Assembly: GCA_036268055.1 (NCBI GenBank)
Contig: DATAUW010000001.1
Location: 1 to 64,000, forward strand
From: Verrucomicrobiia bacterium
GTDB taxonomy: Bacteria; Verrucomicrobiota; Verrucomicrobiia; Limisphaerales; Pedosphaeraceae
Direction: 5' to 3'
Length of the DNA stretch: 64,000 nt
Every line of letters begins with the position of its first letter. Within the stretch, counting starts at the first letter, position 1. The notes beneath the pieces are model-generated. The model saw only the letters and a list, made by a program, of their open reading frames with translations, did no database searches and was not told the DNA's origin. Both the position numbers and the translations under genes were made by a program. This document shows, one piece after another, positions 26,237 through 35,100 of the stretch.

Positions 26237-27170
26237 ATGAGATTGCATTTCACACTCGCAGTGTGCGTGTTCGTCTTCCGAGGGACAACGGAAGCCGGGC
26301 CAATACGAGCATCATTTTTGCAGGATGCTTCCTCTCTCCAATCCACGATCGAGGTGCTAATGGCCAGCGGCTGCACCCATTCGAATGCCTCTAATTTCCG
26401 GCAAGTCGTTCGTCATTATTGCGGATGAACCTTTCAATTTCGATTTTGCCAAATTCCCGAAAGCTACCAACGGGTTTTACGCATTCCCGTCAACGCAAGA
26501 ATTTCTGACCGCCCTCCCGCATCATCTCGGTAAAACCCGCCACTCTTTTGATTTCAATTGTATGGACATGGTTATTGTGACAGCGGATAACCGACTGCGT
26601 ACGAGCCTGAGACCGGATGAGATTTTTGGACCGTTCATGGCCTCCACGTCAACTACGAATGGTGATCGTCTTGGAATTTTTGCCACTCCAAGGGATGCGT
26701 TCACTTGGGGTTATGTCCCTCAATATCGGGAAGCGACAGAATCATTTTTTCCAAAGTCAATTCAGGATGAGCGAATTTGCCTCACTGCCTGCTTGTACCG
26801 ATTGTATGTCTTACCGATGGGAACCACCGAAGAAAATCTGGAAACCGGAACGATGGATGTATTGCGCGCAACGTGGCGGCGAGAAACAATCCAATTTCCA
26901 AACCGATTTGAGGTTGTTCTCGTCCACAGTGCTGATACGAGCCACCACATAATCTCGACAGACCATGCCGGTCTGTTATTTGGCTCGAAAGGAGGCTATA
27001 CCTACCTCGAAAAGGCTGGAGGCAGCGGACCCTTCGTGCGTTTAGACTTTCAAGACAAAACAGACCTCCTGCCTTGGCTGGCGGCGGCCTTCTTGAACCC
27101 CAAGCTATCGTACGTGCAGCGCTACGCCACGTTCAACGCGGACAGCATCGAGAATTTGAATCCGAAATGA
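26237..27170 (+). pseudogene. Secreted protein gene with a one-base frameshift
   Basis: The N-terminus, MRLHFTLAVCVFVFRGTTEA (frame of 26237), looks like a signal peptide and runs to a stop at 26428. The downstream frame (from about 26385, ending 27170) holds the conserved body: PFNFDFAKFPKATNGFYAFPS, HSFDFNCMDMVIV, AGLLFGSKGGYTYLEKAGGSGPFVRLDFQDKTDLLPWLAA. In the intact form the two would join around 26417-26428 (after RHY), requiring a +1 shift. The family is a conserved protein of unknown function that I recognise only by pattern. Could be a true pseudogene, a sequencing error or a slippery site. Confidence 0.65.
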
Positions 27171-27511
27171 AAATCGCGGGTACGCAAGCCCTCATGCTGC
27201 TTGACATGCTGTTCTAAGTGTGCAAGAAGTAGATAGGTTTGAGTGGGTCGCAGCACTCCACCGTGAAACCATAGCGTTCCCAATAGTGGCGCATGGCACG
27301 GGGCGGTCGCTGGATAAGCCGCAATCAACCCAGCCCACCGTGACCGGGGACGGCGAGGGTTATTTTTCTCCCCGAACACCAAACTTTTCCAAGCATCGGA
27401 ATGCGTGCATTCGTGTATGCGGGGACGAACCTGTTTTTAAACACAAATGAAAAAATTAAGTGTTCAAAATGGGTTTGGGAAAACTTGTGCGGGTTGAGCA
27501 TAAATGTGAAG
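27171..27511. other. Intergenic region of the element, no gene
   Basis: 340 nt between the frameshifted gene and higA. It contains a repeated CATGCTG / ATGCTG near 27192-27210 and GGGG-rich patches but no convincing structure. A replication origin for the HUH protein might lie here or inside the rep gene; I cannot identify one. Confidence 0.4.
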
Positions 27512-27943
27512 TTACATAAAATACGTGGCTGCAATGCCAAAGTGCTTTGCCAGTATTTTAATATGCCCGACGGTTAATTGGCGTTCGCCGCGCAGGATCA
27601 TGCCTCCCAAGGTACGATGCACGCCTAACAAACGGGCCAGATCCGCCGCCTTCATCTGCCTTTCATCCATCAGGTGCCGCAAGGATTCCAAGGGAGTAGG
27701 CCGCTTCCTGGGCCATTTGACGTTTTCCCGCTCATACTGCTCAATGAACACAGAGAGCGCCTCAAGATAATCCGCCTGGTCAATGCTCAAGTCGAATCCA
27801 GCCAAGGCGCGGGCCATCTCCTCGGCATTGGCGAGATCTACCGCGTCGCGAATCGGACGCGGCGACAAAAGAGCGATCAGTCCTATATAATCCACAGGCA
27901 AATTCTTGAAACTGTATTTGGGGACAGTCGTTTTGGTTTTCAT
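27512..27943 (-). CDS. higA: HigA antitoxin (XRE family)
   Basis: 143 aa. N-terminal segment of unknown fold followed by a helix-turn-helix: LRHLMDERQMKAADLARLLGVHRTLGGMILRGERQLTVGHIKILAKHF, the standard HigA DNA-binding domain. Start overlaps the higB stop (ATGA). Toxin-first order is typical of HigBA. Neutralises HigB and represses the operon. Confidence 0.88.
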   Translation of the reverse strand: MKTKTTVPKYSFKNLPVDYIGLIALLSPRPIRDAVDLANAEEMARALAGFDLSIDQADYLEALSVFIEQYERENVKWPRKRPTPLESLRHLMDERQMKAADLARLLGVHRTLGGMILRGERQLTVGHIKILAKHFGIAATYFM

Positions 27944-28248
27944 AATTCATTTTTCCAACTATTTTTGCTGTATTCGGCATGGGTCATAAAACAGAGCGCG
28001 AATATTACCTGCGTATTGAAATGTGCCGCGCAAATGAATCGGTAATCATTGCCACACACATTAAAAACCAAAACATTGCGTCCGCTATTTACTCTCACCG
28101 AGTCGGTTGTCGGATAGTGCCGACGCACATCAACCAAACTCCGCCACTCTGCCTCTTCAGCAGTGTGAATCCATTGTTCGAGATATTTAGCCGCCTTGGG
28201 ATATTCTTCTGCCCGCTTTCTGATGAATGTTTTGCTTACCAACCGCAT
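27940..28248 (-). CDS. higB: HigB toxin (RelE-superfamily mRNA interferase)
   Basis: 102 aa. MRLVSKTFIRKRAEEYPKAA, KADV-type WRSLVDVRRHYPTTDSVRV, RNVLVFNVCGNDYRFICA and FALCFMTHAEYSK follow the HigB_toxin family pattern (WxNPxDVxxxYPxAD, FNIxGNxYRL, THAEYDK). Cleaves mRNA at the ribosome. Last gene before the tRNA-Val end of the element. Confidence 0.9.
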   Translation of the reverse strand: MRLVSKTFIRKRAEEYPKAAKYLEQWIHTAEEAEWRSLVDVRRHYPTTDSVRVNSGRNVLVFNVCGNDYRFICAAHFNTQVIFALCFMTHAEYSKNSWKNEL

Positions 28249-28385
28249 AGATACAATATGTATCCACTGATAAAAATGTCAAAATGATTCTTTTCCTAAT
28301 TTTGCGACGGGAAAGCCTCTTGACCAGTCAAATCAAATCAAATTTGTCGTATTCATAATCGGTGGATTTTGCGGCCTTGAGAAGC

Positions 28386-28460
28386 TGGTGCGCGCTGCAG
28401 GTTTCGAACCTGCGACCCCTACCGTGTGAAGGTAATGCTCTACCACTGAGCTAAGCGCGC
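28386..28460 (-). tRNA. tRNA-Val(CAC)
   Basis: Cloverleaf on the minus strand: acceptor GCGCGCT/AGCGCGC (28454-28460 with 28390-28396), D arm GCTC-AGTGGTA-GAGC, anticodon stem TTACC/GGTAG with loop TTCACAC giving anticodon CAC, T arm GCAGG-TTCGAAA-CCTGC, discriminator A and encoded CCA (28386-28388). Anticodon CAC reads the valine codon GTG. The 3' 24 nt are duplicated at 24849, marking an insertion site. Confidence 0.93.
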
Positions 28461-28622
28461 GTTCTGCGACGGAATTTTGATTTCCGTGTCGGATAGTTTT
28501 CTCGCTCGCGCCAAGTTTTGCAAGTCGAAAAGCGGAACTTTCGCTTGTCCGGGATTGACTCCGCCAAAACTCATCGCCACGCTCAATCTCAATAATCTGA
28601 AAGCCCAAAACCGTTCGCTATT

Positions 28623-30071
28623 ATGAACCGGACATCTCACCTCCTCGCATTTTGTGTTTCCTGCCTGTTAGTAATTTCGCCGCGCTGGAGCCAGGCCGCG
28701 TCTCGTCCCAATGTTCTTTTCATTTTGATAGACGACATGGGTTACGCCGATCTTTCCTGCTACGGCGAAACGCGCATTCAAACTCCGCACCTCGATCAAC
28801 TCGCCCGCGAAGGCATCCGCTTCACCCAATTTTACGTCAACGCCCCTATCTGTTCGCCATCGCGCACCGCCTTGATCACCGGGCAATTTCCCGCCCGCTG
28901 GCGCATGACTTCATATCTCGCCGAACGTCAGCTCAACACGGATCGCGGCATGCCTCAGTGGCTTGATCCCGCCGCTCCTACCCTCGCGCGCACGCTTCAA
29001 ACTGCGGGTTACACCACCGGCCATTTCGGCAAATGGCATATGGGCGGCCAGCGCGACGTCGGCGAAGCTCCACTCATCACCGAGTACGGTTACGACAAGA
29101 CGCTCACCACCTTTGAAGGCCTCGGCGACCGCATCCTCCCGCTGCTGGATGCCTTCGACGGCAAGCCCGCCAAAAAATATTCCCTCGGCTCCGACAAACT
29201 CGGCCGCGGCAAAATCACCTGGCTCGACCGTTCACAAGTCACCACGGCCTTCGCCAGCAACGCCCTCGCTTACATCCAGCAAACCGAAAAAACCGGCCAG
29301 CACTTCTACGTTGACCTTTGGCCAGATGACGTTCATTCGCCGTTCTTCCCGCCGAAAGATCTCCGTGGCGACGGTTCCAAGAAGCAACTTTACCTCGGAG
29401 TCGTTAAAGCGACTGACGACCAGTTTGCCCCGATCATTGATTACATCCGCACGAGTCCAACGCTCAGCACGAACACCCTCATCATCGTCGCCAGCGATAA
29501 CGGCCCCGAACCCGGCGCGGGCTCACCCGGTATCTTCCGGGGTTTCAAAGGCAATCTCTACGAAGGCGGCATCCGCGAACCATTCATCGCTTGGGGTCCC
29601 GGCCTGTTGGCTCCGGCCTCGCGCGGCACGGTGAACGACACTTCCGTCATCGCAAGCGTGGACTTGCTTCCGAGCATCGCCAAAATCACCGGCGCACCTC
29701 TTCCCGCAAACACGGATTTCGACGGCGAAGATCTCAGCGACACCATCCTCGGCAAAGCGCATCAGACCCGCACCAAACCGCTGCTCTGGGTTCGTCCTCC
29801 CGACCGTCCCGGCAATGCCAAAGTGCCCTTCCCCGACCTCGCCATCCGCGACGGCGATTGGAAACTTTTGATCATGGAAGACGGCAGCCGCCCGCAACTC
29901 TACAACCTCGCCAATGATCCGCGCGAAACCACCAACCTCGCCGGCAAACAAACTGAAATTCTCGCGCGGCTGAAAACAAAACTTCTCGACTGGCGCAAGA
30001 CCCTTCCGATCGCTCGCCCCTGGCCGTGGAACCCCAAACAAATTCCCGCCACCGACAAAACGCCGTCATAA
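28623..30071 (+). CDS. Secreted formylglycine-dependent sulfatase
   Basis: 482 aa. Signal peptide (LLAFCVSCLLVISPRWSQA, cut near 26), then the alkaline-phosphatase-fold sulfatase domain: metal ligands ILIDDMGYAD (D37, D38), modification motif C77-S-P-S-R81 followed by TALITGQ, HFGKWHMGG, and ASDNGPE. Cys77 must be converted to formylglycine by an FGE or anSME, not present in the window. Hydrolyses sulfate esters of an unknown substrate, probably a sulfated polysaccharide. Stands alone, transcribed away from tRNA-Val. Confidence 0.9.
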   Translation: MNRTSHLLAFCVSCLLVISPRWSQAASRPNVLFILIDDMGYADLSCYGETRIQTPHLDQLAREGIRFTQFYVNAPICSPSRTALITGQFPARWRMTSYLAERQLNTDRGMPQWLDPAAPTLARTLQTAGYTTGHFGKWHMGGQRDVGEAPLITEYGYDKTLTTFEGLGDRILPLLDAFDGKPAKKYSLGSDKLGRGKITWLDRSQVTTAFASNALAYIQQTEKTGQHFYVDLWPDDVHSPFFPPKDLRGDGSKKQLYLGVVKATDDQFAPIIDYIRTSPTLSTNTLIIVASDNGPEPGAGSPGIFRGFKGNLYEGGIREPFIAWGPGLLAPASRGTVNDTSVIASVDLLPSIAKITGAPLPANTDFDGEDLSDTILGKAHQTRTKPLLWVRPPDRPGNAKVPFPDLAIRDGDWKLLIMEDGSRPQLYNLANDPRETTNLAGKQTEILARLKTKLLDWRKTLPIARPWPWNPKQIPATDKTPS

Positions 30072-30092
30072 GACAGCGTTATTTTTTCTCGG

Positions 30093-30740
30093 CTAAGTCA
30101 TCCGTGTTCGTTGAAAAACAAAAAACACGTACCCCATGCCCGCGCCGAAACCGAGCCCATAAAACAGTCCCCACGAAAGTTTTCCCGCAACCGAAAGTTG
30201 CGCCTTGGAAAATCCACTCAACACCCCTCCGCCTCCGCCTCCGGGCGACAAAATCCACCCCATGCATTTTCCGCCCAAAAAATATCCCGCCGAATGGCAG
30301 ACAAACATCACCAGGCAAGCCATCGCAAATCCGCGATAATTTCCAAATCCTCTCCCCACTAACGCCACAAACACCGCACATCCCCCCAACGATCCCGCCC
30401 ATTCCCCCGCACCGAAATGCAATTCAAACCACGCCGCGGACCACACCATCGCGTAAGCCAGAAACGCCGGCGTGAATATTTTATAAAACCGTCCCAGTGA
30501 ATTCGGCCCTAGAACTAAAGAACGCAGCAATAATCCCGACACGCCCAGAAAAATAATCAGGCATCCGATATACAATCCCGCTTCTCCAAAGTTTTGCCCG
30601 AGCCACCTTCCCGCAAACGCCCAAACTGAAAACGCAGCGATGCTCACGATCGCAAACCCAACACTGCCTCGCAACATCGCCCGCAAAACTCCACCCTCAT
30701 TTTTTTCTAATTCGCCAACCGCTGGCAGAGGCACACTCAT
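30093..30740 (-). CDS. Hypothetical integral membrane protein (215 aa)
   Basis: About six hydrophobic helices (VGFAIVSIAAFSVWAFAG, LYIGCLIIFLGVSGLLL, AFLAYAMVWSAAW, GCAVFVALVG, AMACLVMFVCHSAGY, SWGLFYGLGFGAGMGYVFFV) and a GGGGGG loop. No motif recognised. It ends 6 nt before the start of the phosphodiesterase gene on the same strand, so the two may be co-transcribed in the order phosphodiesterase then membrane protein. Confidence 0.65.
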   Translation of the reverse strand: MSVPLPAVGELEKNEGGVLRAMLRGSVGFAIVSIAAFSVWAFAGRWLGQNFGEAGLYIGCLIIFLGVSGLLLRSLVLGPNSLGRFYKIFTPAFLAYAMVWSAAWFELHFGAGEWAGSLGGCAVFVALVGRGFGNYRGFAMACLVMFVCHSAGYFLGGKCMGWILSPGGGGGGVLSGFSKAQLSVAGKLSWGLFYGLGFGAGMGYVFFVFQRTRMT

Positions 30741-30746
30741 TTCGGC

Positions 30747-31988
30747 TCACTTCGCCAAAACCTCTTTCACCAACGTGTCGTCGCCATCGTTATGCGCGGG
30801 CGTAAGTCCGAGCGTGGCGCAAAGCAGATTATAAATGTCCACGTTCGGCCTTGGTGGAAGCGTCACACCATGCCGAAACGCCGGTCCCCAGGCGATGAAC
30901 GTCGCGCCCATGGATTCCAATTCGGGATCGAAGCCGTGAGTCGCGCTCTCAAAATTCCGCGTCGGATCCAGCGGCCGGCGATTGATATACCAGCCTTCGT
31001 CCGCCACCAGCACGACCGGCGGAATGCGCGGGTTATCGGTATAATGATAACGCTCCGGCATGTTCTCGCGGCGATAAACTTTGAAGTGGTTTTCCTTCCC
31101 GGCAAATTGGTTGTAAAGCGCATCCACATTTCCATCGAGCGGACGCAAACCGGCGATGGCTCCCGTCGCATCCACGCGCACAGTATCCAAATTCACATAA
31201 TTGCTCAGGACGATAATGCGGTTCGTGCTCAAATCCGTCATGCCGTGATCGGAGACAATGATGATGTTGGCGATGTTGTCCAGTTGAAGCTGATGCAAAC
31301 CATTCGTCAGCCGCCCAATCGCCTCGTCCACTTGCGCCACCGCCTTTTCGACCTGCGGCGATTCCACGCCATGATGATGCGACTCAGAATCCACCTCGTG
31401 AAAATAAAGCGTCATAAAATTTGGCCGCTGATTCGTTTGCGCCAGCCAGCTCAGCCCCATATCCACGCACGCATCGGGAGAAACGTGTCCATCGTAAGGT
31501 TTCCAAATCGTCGGTCGCACACCTTCGATTTCCGCTTCGGACCCCGGCCAAAATAAACAGTCCGCCACGCGCCCCTGCTTGATCGCCGTCACCCAGATCG
31601 GTTCGCCCTGCCACCAGCGGCCATCGCCGGGCCCGGGATTATTCGAGATATTAAATTCCGCCTTAAAATTCGGATCGTAAATCCGGTTATTGACGATGCC
31701 GTGATGTTCCGGCCACAAACCAGTGACGATGGTGTAGTGATTCGGAAACGTGAGCGATGGAAATGCGGAAATCAATCGCTGCGCATGGACGCCTTCCGCC
31801 GCCAGCGTGTTCAAGTTGGGAGTTTCGTTTTTAAATTTCTGCAAATAATCCCAACGAAACCCATCCAGCGAAATCAAAATCAAAATCCGCTCGCGCGGCG
31901 ACGCCAGGTGCGGTTCATCAGCGCCAGCAACAACCGCCGAAACCACGATAAAAAAACCAACCAGCACACGGCAAAAACGCTCTCTCAT
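30747..31988 (-). CDS. Secreted nucleotide pyrophosphatase/phosphodiesterase (ENPP family)
   Basis: 413 aa. Signal peptide (CRVLVGFFIVVSAVVAGA, cut near 24), then the alkaline-phosphatase superfamily ENPP pattern: ISLDGFRWDYLQ (metal ligand D42), nucleophile Thr80 in PSLTFPNHYTIVTGLWPEHHGI, NNRIYDP, and IVSDHGMTDL. Hydrolyses pyrophosphate or phosphodiester bonds of nucleotides or lipids; exact substrate open. Confidence 0.88.
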   Translation of the reverse strand: MRERFCRVLVGFFIVVSAVVAGADEPHLASPRERILILISLDGFRWDYLQKFKNETPNLNTLAAEGVHAQRLISAFPSLTFPNHYTIVTGLWPEHHGIVNNRIYDPNFKAEFNISNNPGPGDGRWWQGEPIWVTAIKQGRVADCLFWPGSEAEIEGVRPTIWKPYDGHVSPDACVDMGLSWLAQTNQRPNFMTLYFHEVDSESHHHGVESPQVEKAVAQVDEAIGRLTNGLHQLQLDNIANIIIVSDHGMTDLSTNRIIVLSNYVNLDTVRVDATGAIAGLRPLDGNVDALYNQFAGKENHFKVYRRENMPERYHYTDNPRIPPVVLVADEGWYINRRPLDPTRNFESATHGFDPELESMGATFIAWGPAFRHGVTLPPRPNVDIYNLLCATLGLTPAHNDGDDTLVKEVLAK

Positions 31989-32071
31989 AATTGCACCTCA
32001 TGATGCCCAAAGCAGCGTTCATTTCAAGAACTACAAACCCACTAGCCCATCGCTCATGCCGTAAATCTTCC

Positions 32072-32102
32072 CCCTCTCCCGCACCGCCAGTGCGGGAGAG
32101 GG
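32072..32102. repeat. REP-like hairpin between minus-strand genes
   Basis: A perfect 13-bp stem (CCCTCTCCCGCAC, 32072-32084, with 32090-32102, loop CGCCA) followed by GCCGGGGAGAGGG. No T run follows on either strand, so it is more like a dispersed REP-type hairpin than a simple terminator, although it lies 22 nt after the stop of the giant gene (minus). Confidence 0.65.
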
Positions 32103-32123
32103 CCGGGGAGAGGGTCGAGTTTT

Positions 32124-35100
32124 TCAAACTTCTCTCGCGCGCATATTTTTCCCAATAAGCGTAAGCACCACCACCATTGCAAAAATCCCCACCAACACAC
32201 CGATGCGCACCACCCACGAAGCCGCGCCCGCCGCCGTTACTTTCAGGCCGATCTTCAAATCCGCCCAGCGATCCACTGCCACCGCGCGTTTGAAAGTCAG
32301 CACGCGCCCCTGCTCAGGAATGCTCGCGCGAATCGCCGCCGGCGTGCTGACCGCCGCGTCCTGTTGCTGAATGATGCGTTGCGCGAGACGCATGAATGCG
32401 CTGTTGTCGTCGGCCGTGTTGCGGTCAATCATGTCCTTCGCCTGCTGCTGCGAGTAAGCCATTTCCTTGCGCCCGCGCAGGTCACGAAAAATTCCACTGG
32501 CGCCACTCGAATCGCCCACCGCCGCCTGCCGCACATTCAAACCCACCAGCGCCTCCTGCAATTTGAGATTATTCAACTGCACGCGCGCGTCCTCGTTGAA
32601 CGCATCGTCTCCCTGGCTCAAACCGTACGCCGATTGAAACGCGCGCCGCGCCTGTTGTGGGTCGCCGTTCTGAAGCATGTTGTTGCCGAATGCCAGCATG
32701 TCTTCAGCCGCTTTGGTTTTCTCGCGTTGCGCATTCGCCTCATTTTTTAAATATGTGTTTGCGTCCAGCGCGGCCACCGCAGCCACGCCGTCACCCGCTT
32801 GCAACTGAAACGAACCGCCCCAATTTTTCAACCGCCATTTGTCATTCAAACAAACGCGCCAGGTGATGTCTTCGAGCGGCAAATCAAATTTCGGCGCCAG
32901 CAAATCCAAGTCGAGCCGATGTCCGCCCGCGGCTCCCGCTTCGTTCGCGTAAAAAATTTCCACCGGAATCGGTTTGTTGTCGCGCGATTGCTGCTCAAGT
33001 GGAATGAGAATTTGGTCTTCCTCGCGCCACGGCCAGACGCCATTTTGGTTCACGAATGCGAACCAAAACTTTGCCCCCTTCGGCAAGGTCAATTTCAGCA
33101 ATCGCTTGTCACCCGGCAGGATTTCCAACCGAGCCTCTGTGAGCATCGCACCGTTGTCAGAAATCACCGAGGTCAGCGTGACGTTATTAACCTGCGCCTG
33201 CAAAAGTTTCGCCGCTTCATGGCGGTCCAGCGTCAACGCCAGTTGAAAACTTGGTTCCACGAGGCGATACGCAAAATTCGCCGAGGCCGATGGCAAGTCC
33301 TGTTGCAACGCGCGCGGGATGCTCTGCCATTCCGCCGGTTGCAACGCCGCCGGCGGCGAATCCACACGCAGTTGCAGCCGCCCACCCGCCTGTAACGTCA
33401 CAAAACCGCGTTGCAAATTAACATCTGCGACTTGCACGCCGCGCAAAGTGGCCTGTGTGGCTTGCGCCTCCAGCACCGTATTATAACTCGCCTGAAGGAA
33501 GTAAGTGCCGATGACGCGGCGTTGCAATTTGATTTCCCACAACTGCAAGCCATTGGTCACCGCGCCGTGTACCGGGAGAAAGTCAGCCACTTGGTCGCCT
33601 TGAAAATGCACGCTCTCCGCATTCTCCGGCAACCGCACGTGAAAAGTTTTCAAACCCGTGTTCTCAATTTGATATTGCAGGTTCGCGATGACTTTGACTT
33701 GCGCCTCGTTGATCGTCGCGTGTTGGAGGCTCGTCACTTGTATCCACGGGTCCACGCGTTCGGTATCGAGCGCCAGGCTCCATTGTGTCTGCAAAATTCG
33801 AAAAGCCAGCACGCCCTTTTGTTGGATGCCGGACTTCTGTGGATCGAGTTGCGTCACACCGTCGCGCGATGCCACGGATAAACGCATCCCCTGTTCCGGC
33901 GCGATGACCAATGTCCCGCGCTGTTTGCTCGCCTCGCGCAAAACCAGTTGCGGAACCGTCCAGCCATTCGTCGCTTTCACGCCCGGCCCGGAAAGGCTCA
34001 GCGCAAATTGCTGCTGCCCCTCCGTCTTCCCGCGCAGATGCAGCGTGATCACGCTGCCCGCGTCGCCCTTCGATTCCGTCCAGTGACTCAACGCCGCGCC
34101 GCTCACCGATTCCACGTCCATCCCGGCGGGCAGCACGAAGCTCAGCCGAAAAATTCCCGCGCGCGTGATGTCCACCGCCGCGTCCACCGCAAGCACGGTG
34201 CGGTCTTCCCCGAGCGAAAGCGTATTTTGCGTTTCCACGCGCACGTCCGGTTCGACGGCCGACGCCTTGAGCGAAACCACCGCGTTCACCTCCGAATAAC
34301 GAAATGCGCGCCGCACGGTCAGTCCGGGAATTTCGTTTTGCAACGCTGCCGCCAGGTTGCCTGGGAAATCTTCGAGGTTGATCGGTGAAAAATTATTCGC
34401 CGCCACCTTATCGAGTTGCACTTCGTTTCCTGTGGCAATGCCGAGCAAGCCAATTTGTCCCGCGGCATTTTCCACCGAAATCAAGCCCACCGATTTCTCC
34501 ACCGGCAACGGCCCGGTCGCAACCTGCGAGCGAATCATCAACGCAAATGGACGCGACTGTGGCGGATTGAGGCTGACGCGCAGTTTGCGCGCGTCGGGAT
34601 CGAATCGCCACACGGACACAAACGAATTTCCCGATTTTGAATTCACAGCGGCATCGCTCACGTCCGTGATGGTCGCGCTGGGCGGCACGTCGAAAATAAG
34701 TTCGCTCAGTTCGCCTTGAGCGGGGCGGATCGCCGCGAAATGAGCGCCTTCAATGACCCCGGCGCTGGGCACGTCGAGCTGGGAAAGTTCCGCGTAGAAA
34801 ACCGGCTTCTCAAGCTTCACATCGCGACTGCGGGGCTGCCAGGAAATCCACGCGTCAGCGGCGGGCGATAGCACAAGCTTCGCGACGGTGTTGCTGCCCG
34901 AAGTCTCCCGCTGAACGGACACGGCTTGTTGCGAACGCACATCCACGTCGAGATTCATCAGCGTGAGTTGCAGTTGATTCACCAGCGCGAATTGCGTGGG
35001 CAAAGTCACCCCGCTCACGCCGTTGCCTTGTATGATGGGCAGTTCATATTGCACTTCCACGTCGAACGCGCCGCTTTCCTGCGCGAGCAATTCTTCACCG

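Larger units (their letters stand above)
24849..28409. mobile_element. tRNA-Val-inserted element with rolling-circle replication gene
   Basis: Bounded by a perfect 24-bp direct repeat, 24849-24872 and 28386-28409, which equals the last 24 nt of tRNA-Val including its CCA. The tRNA gene is kept intact at the 28386 side, the arrangement left by site-specific insertion into a tRNA 3' end. Cargo, in order: HUH replication gene with an in-frame amber, frameshifted secreted-protein gene, HigA, HigB. No tyrosine or serine integrase is encoded, so the enzyme was lost, acts in trans, or is the Rep itself (inference). Element length about 3.54 kb. Confidence 0.75.

Noticed and set aside
26170-26394. 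74-codon plus-strand frame
   Set aside because: Overlaps the frameshifted gene in a different frame; no similarity.
24849-28409. Conventional integrase-type genomic island
   Set aside because: Attachment repeat fits, but no integrase gene could be found; reported instead as a Rep-bearing element.
28333-28608. 91-codon minus-strand frame
   Set aside because: Runs through the tRNA-Val gene; a shadow of non-coding DNA.
32072-32102. Simple Rho-independent terminator
   Set aside because: Strong hairpin but no T run on either strand; better listed as REP-like repeat.
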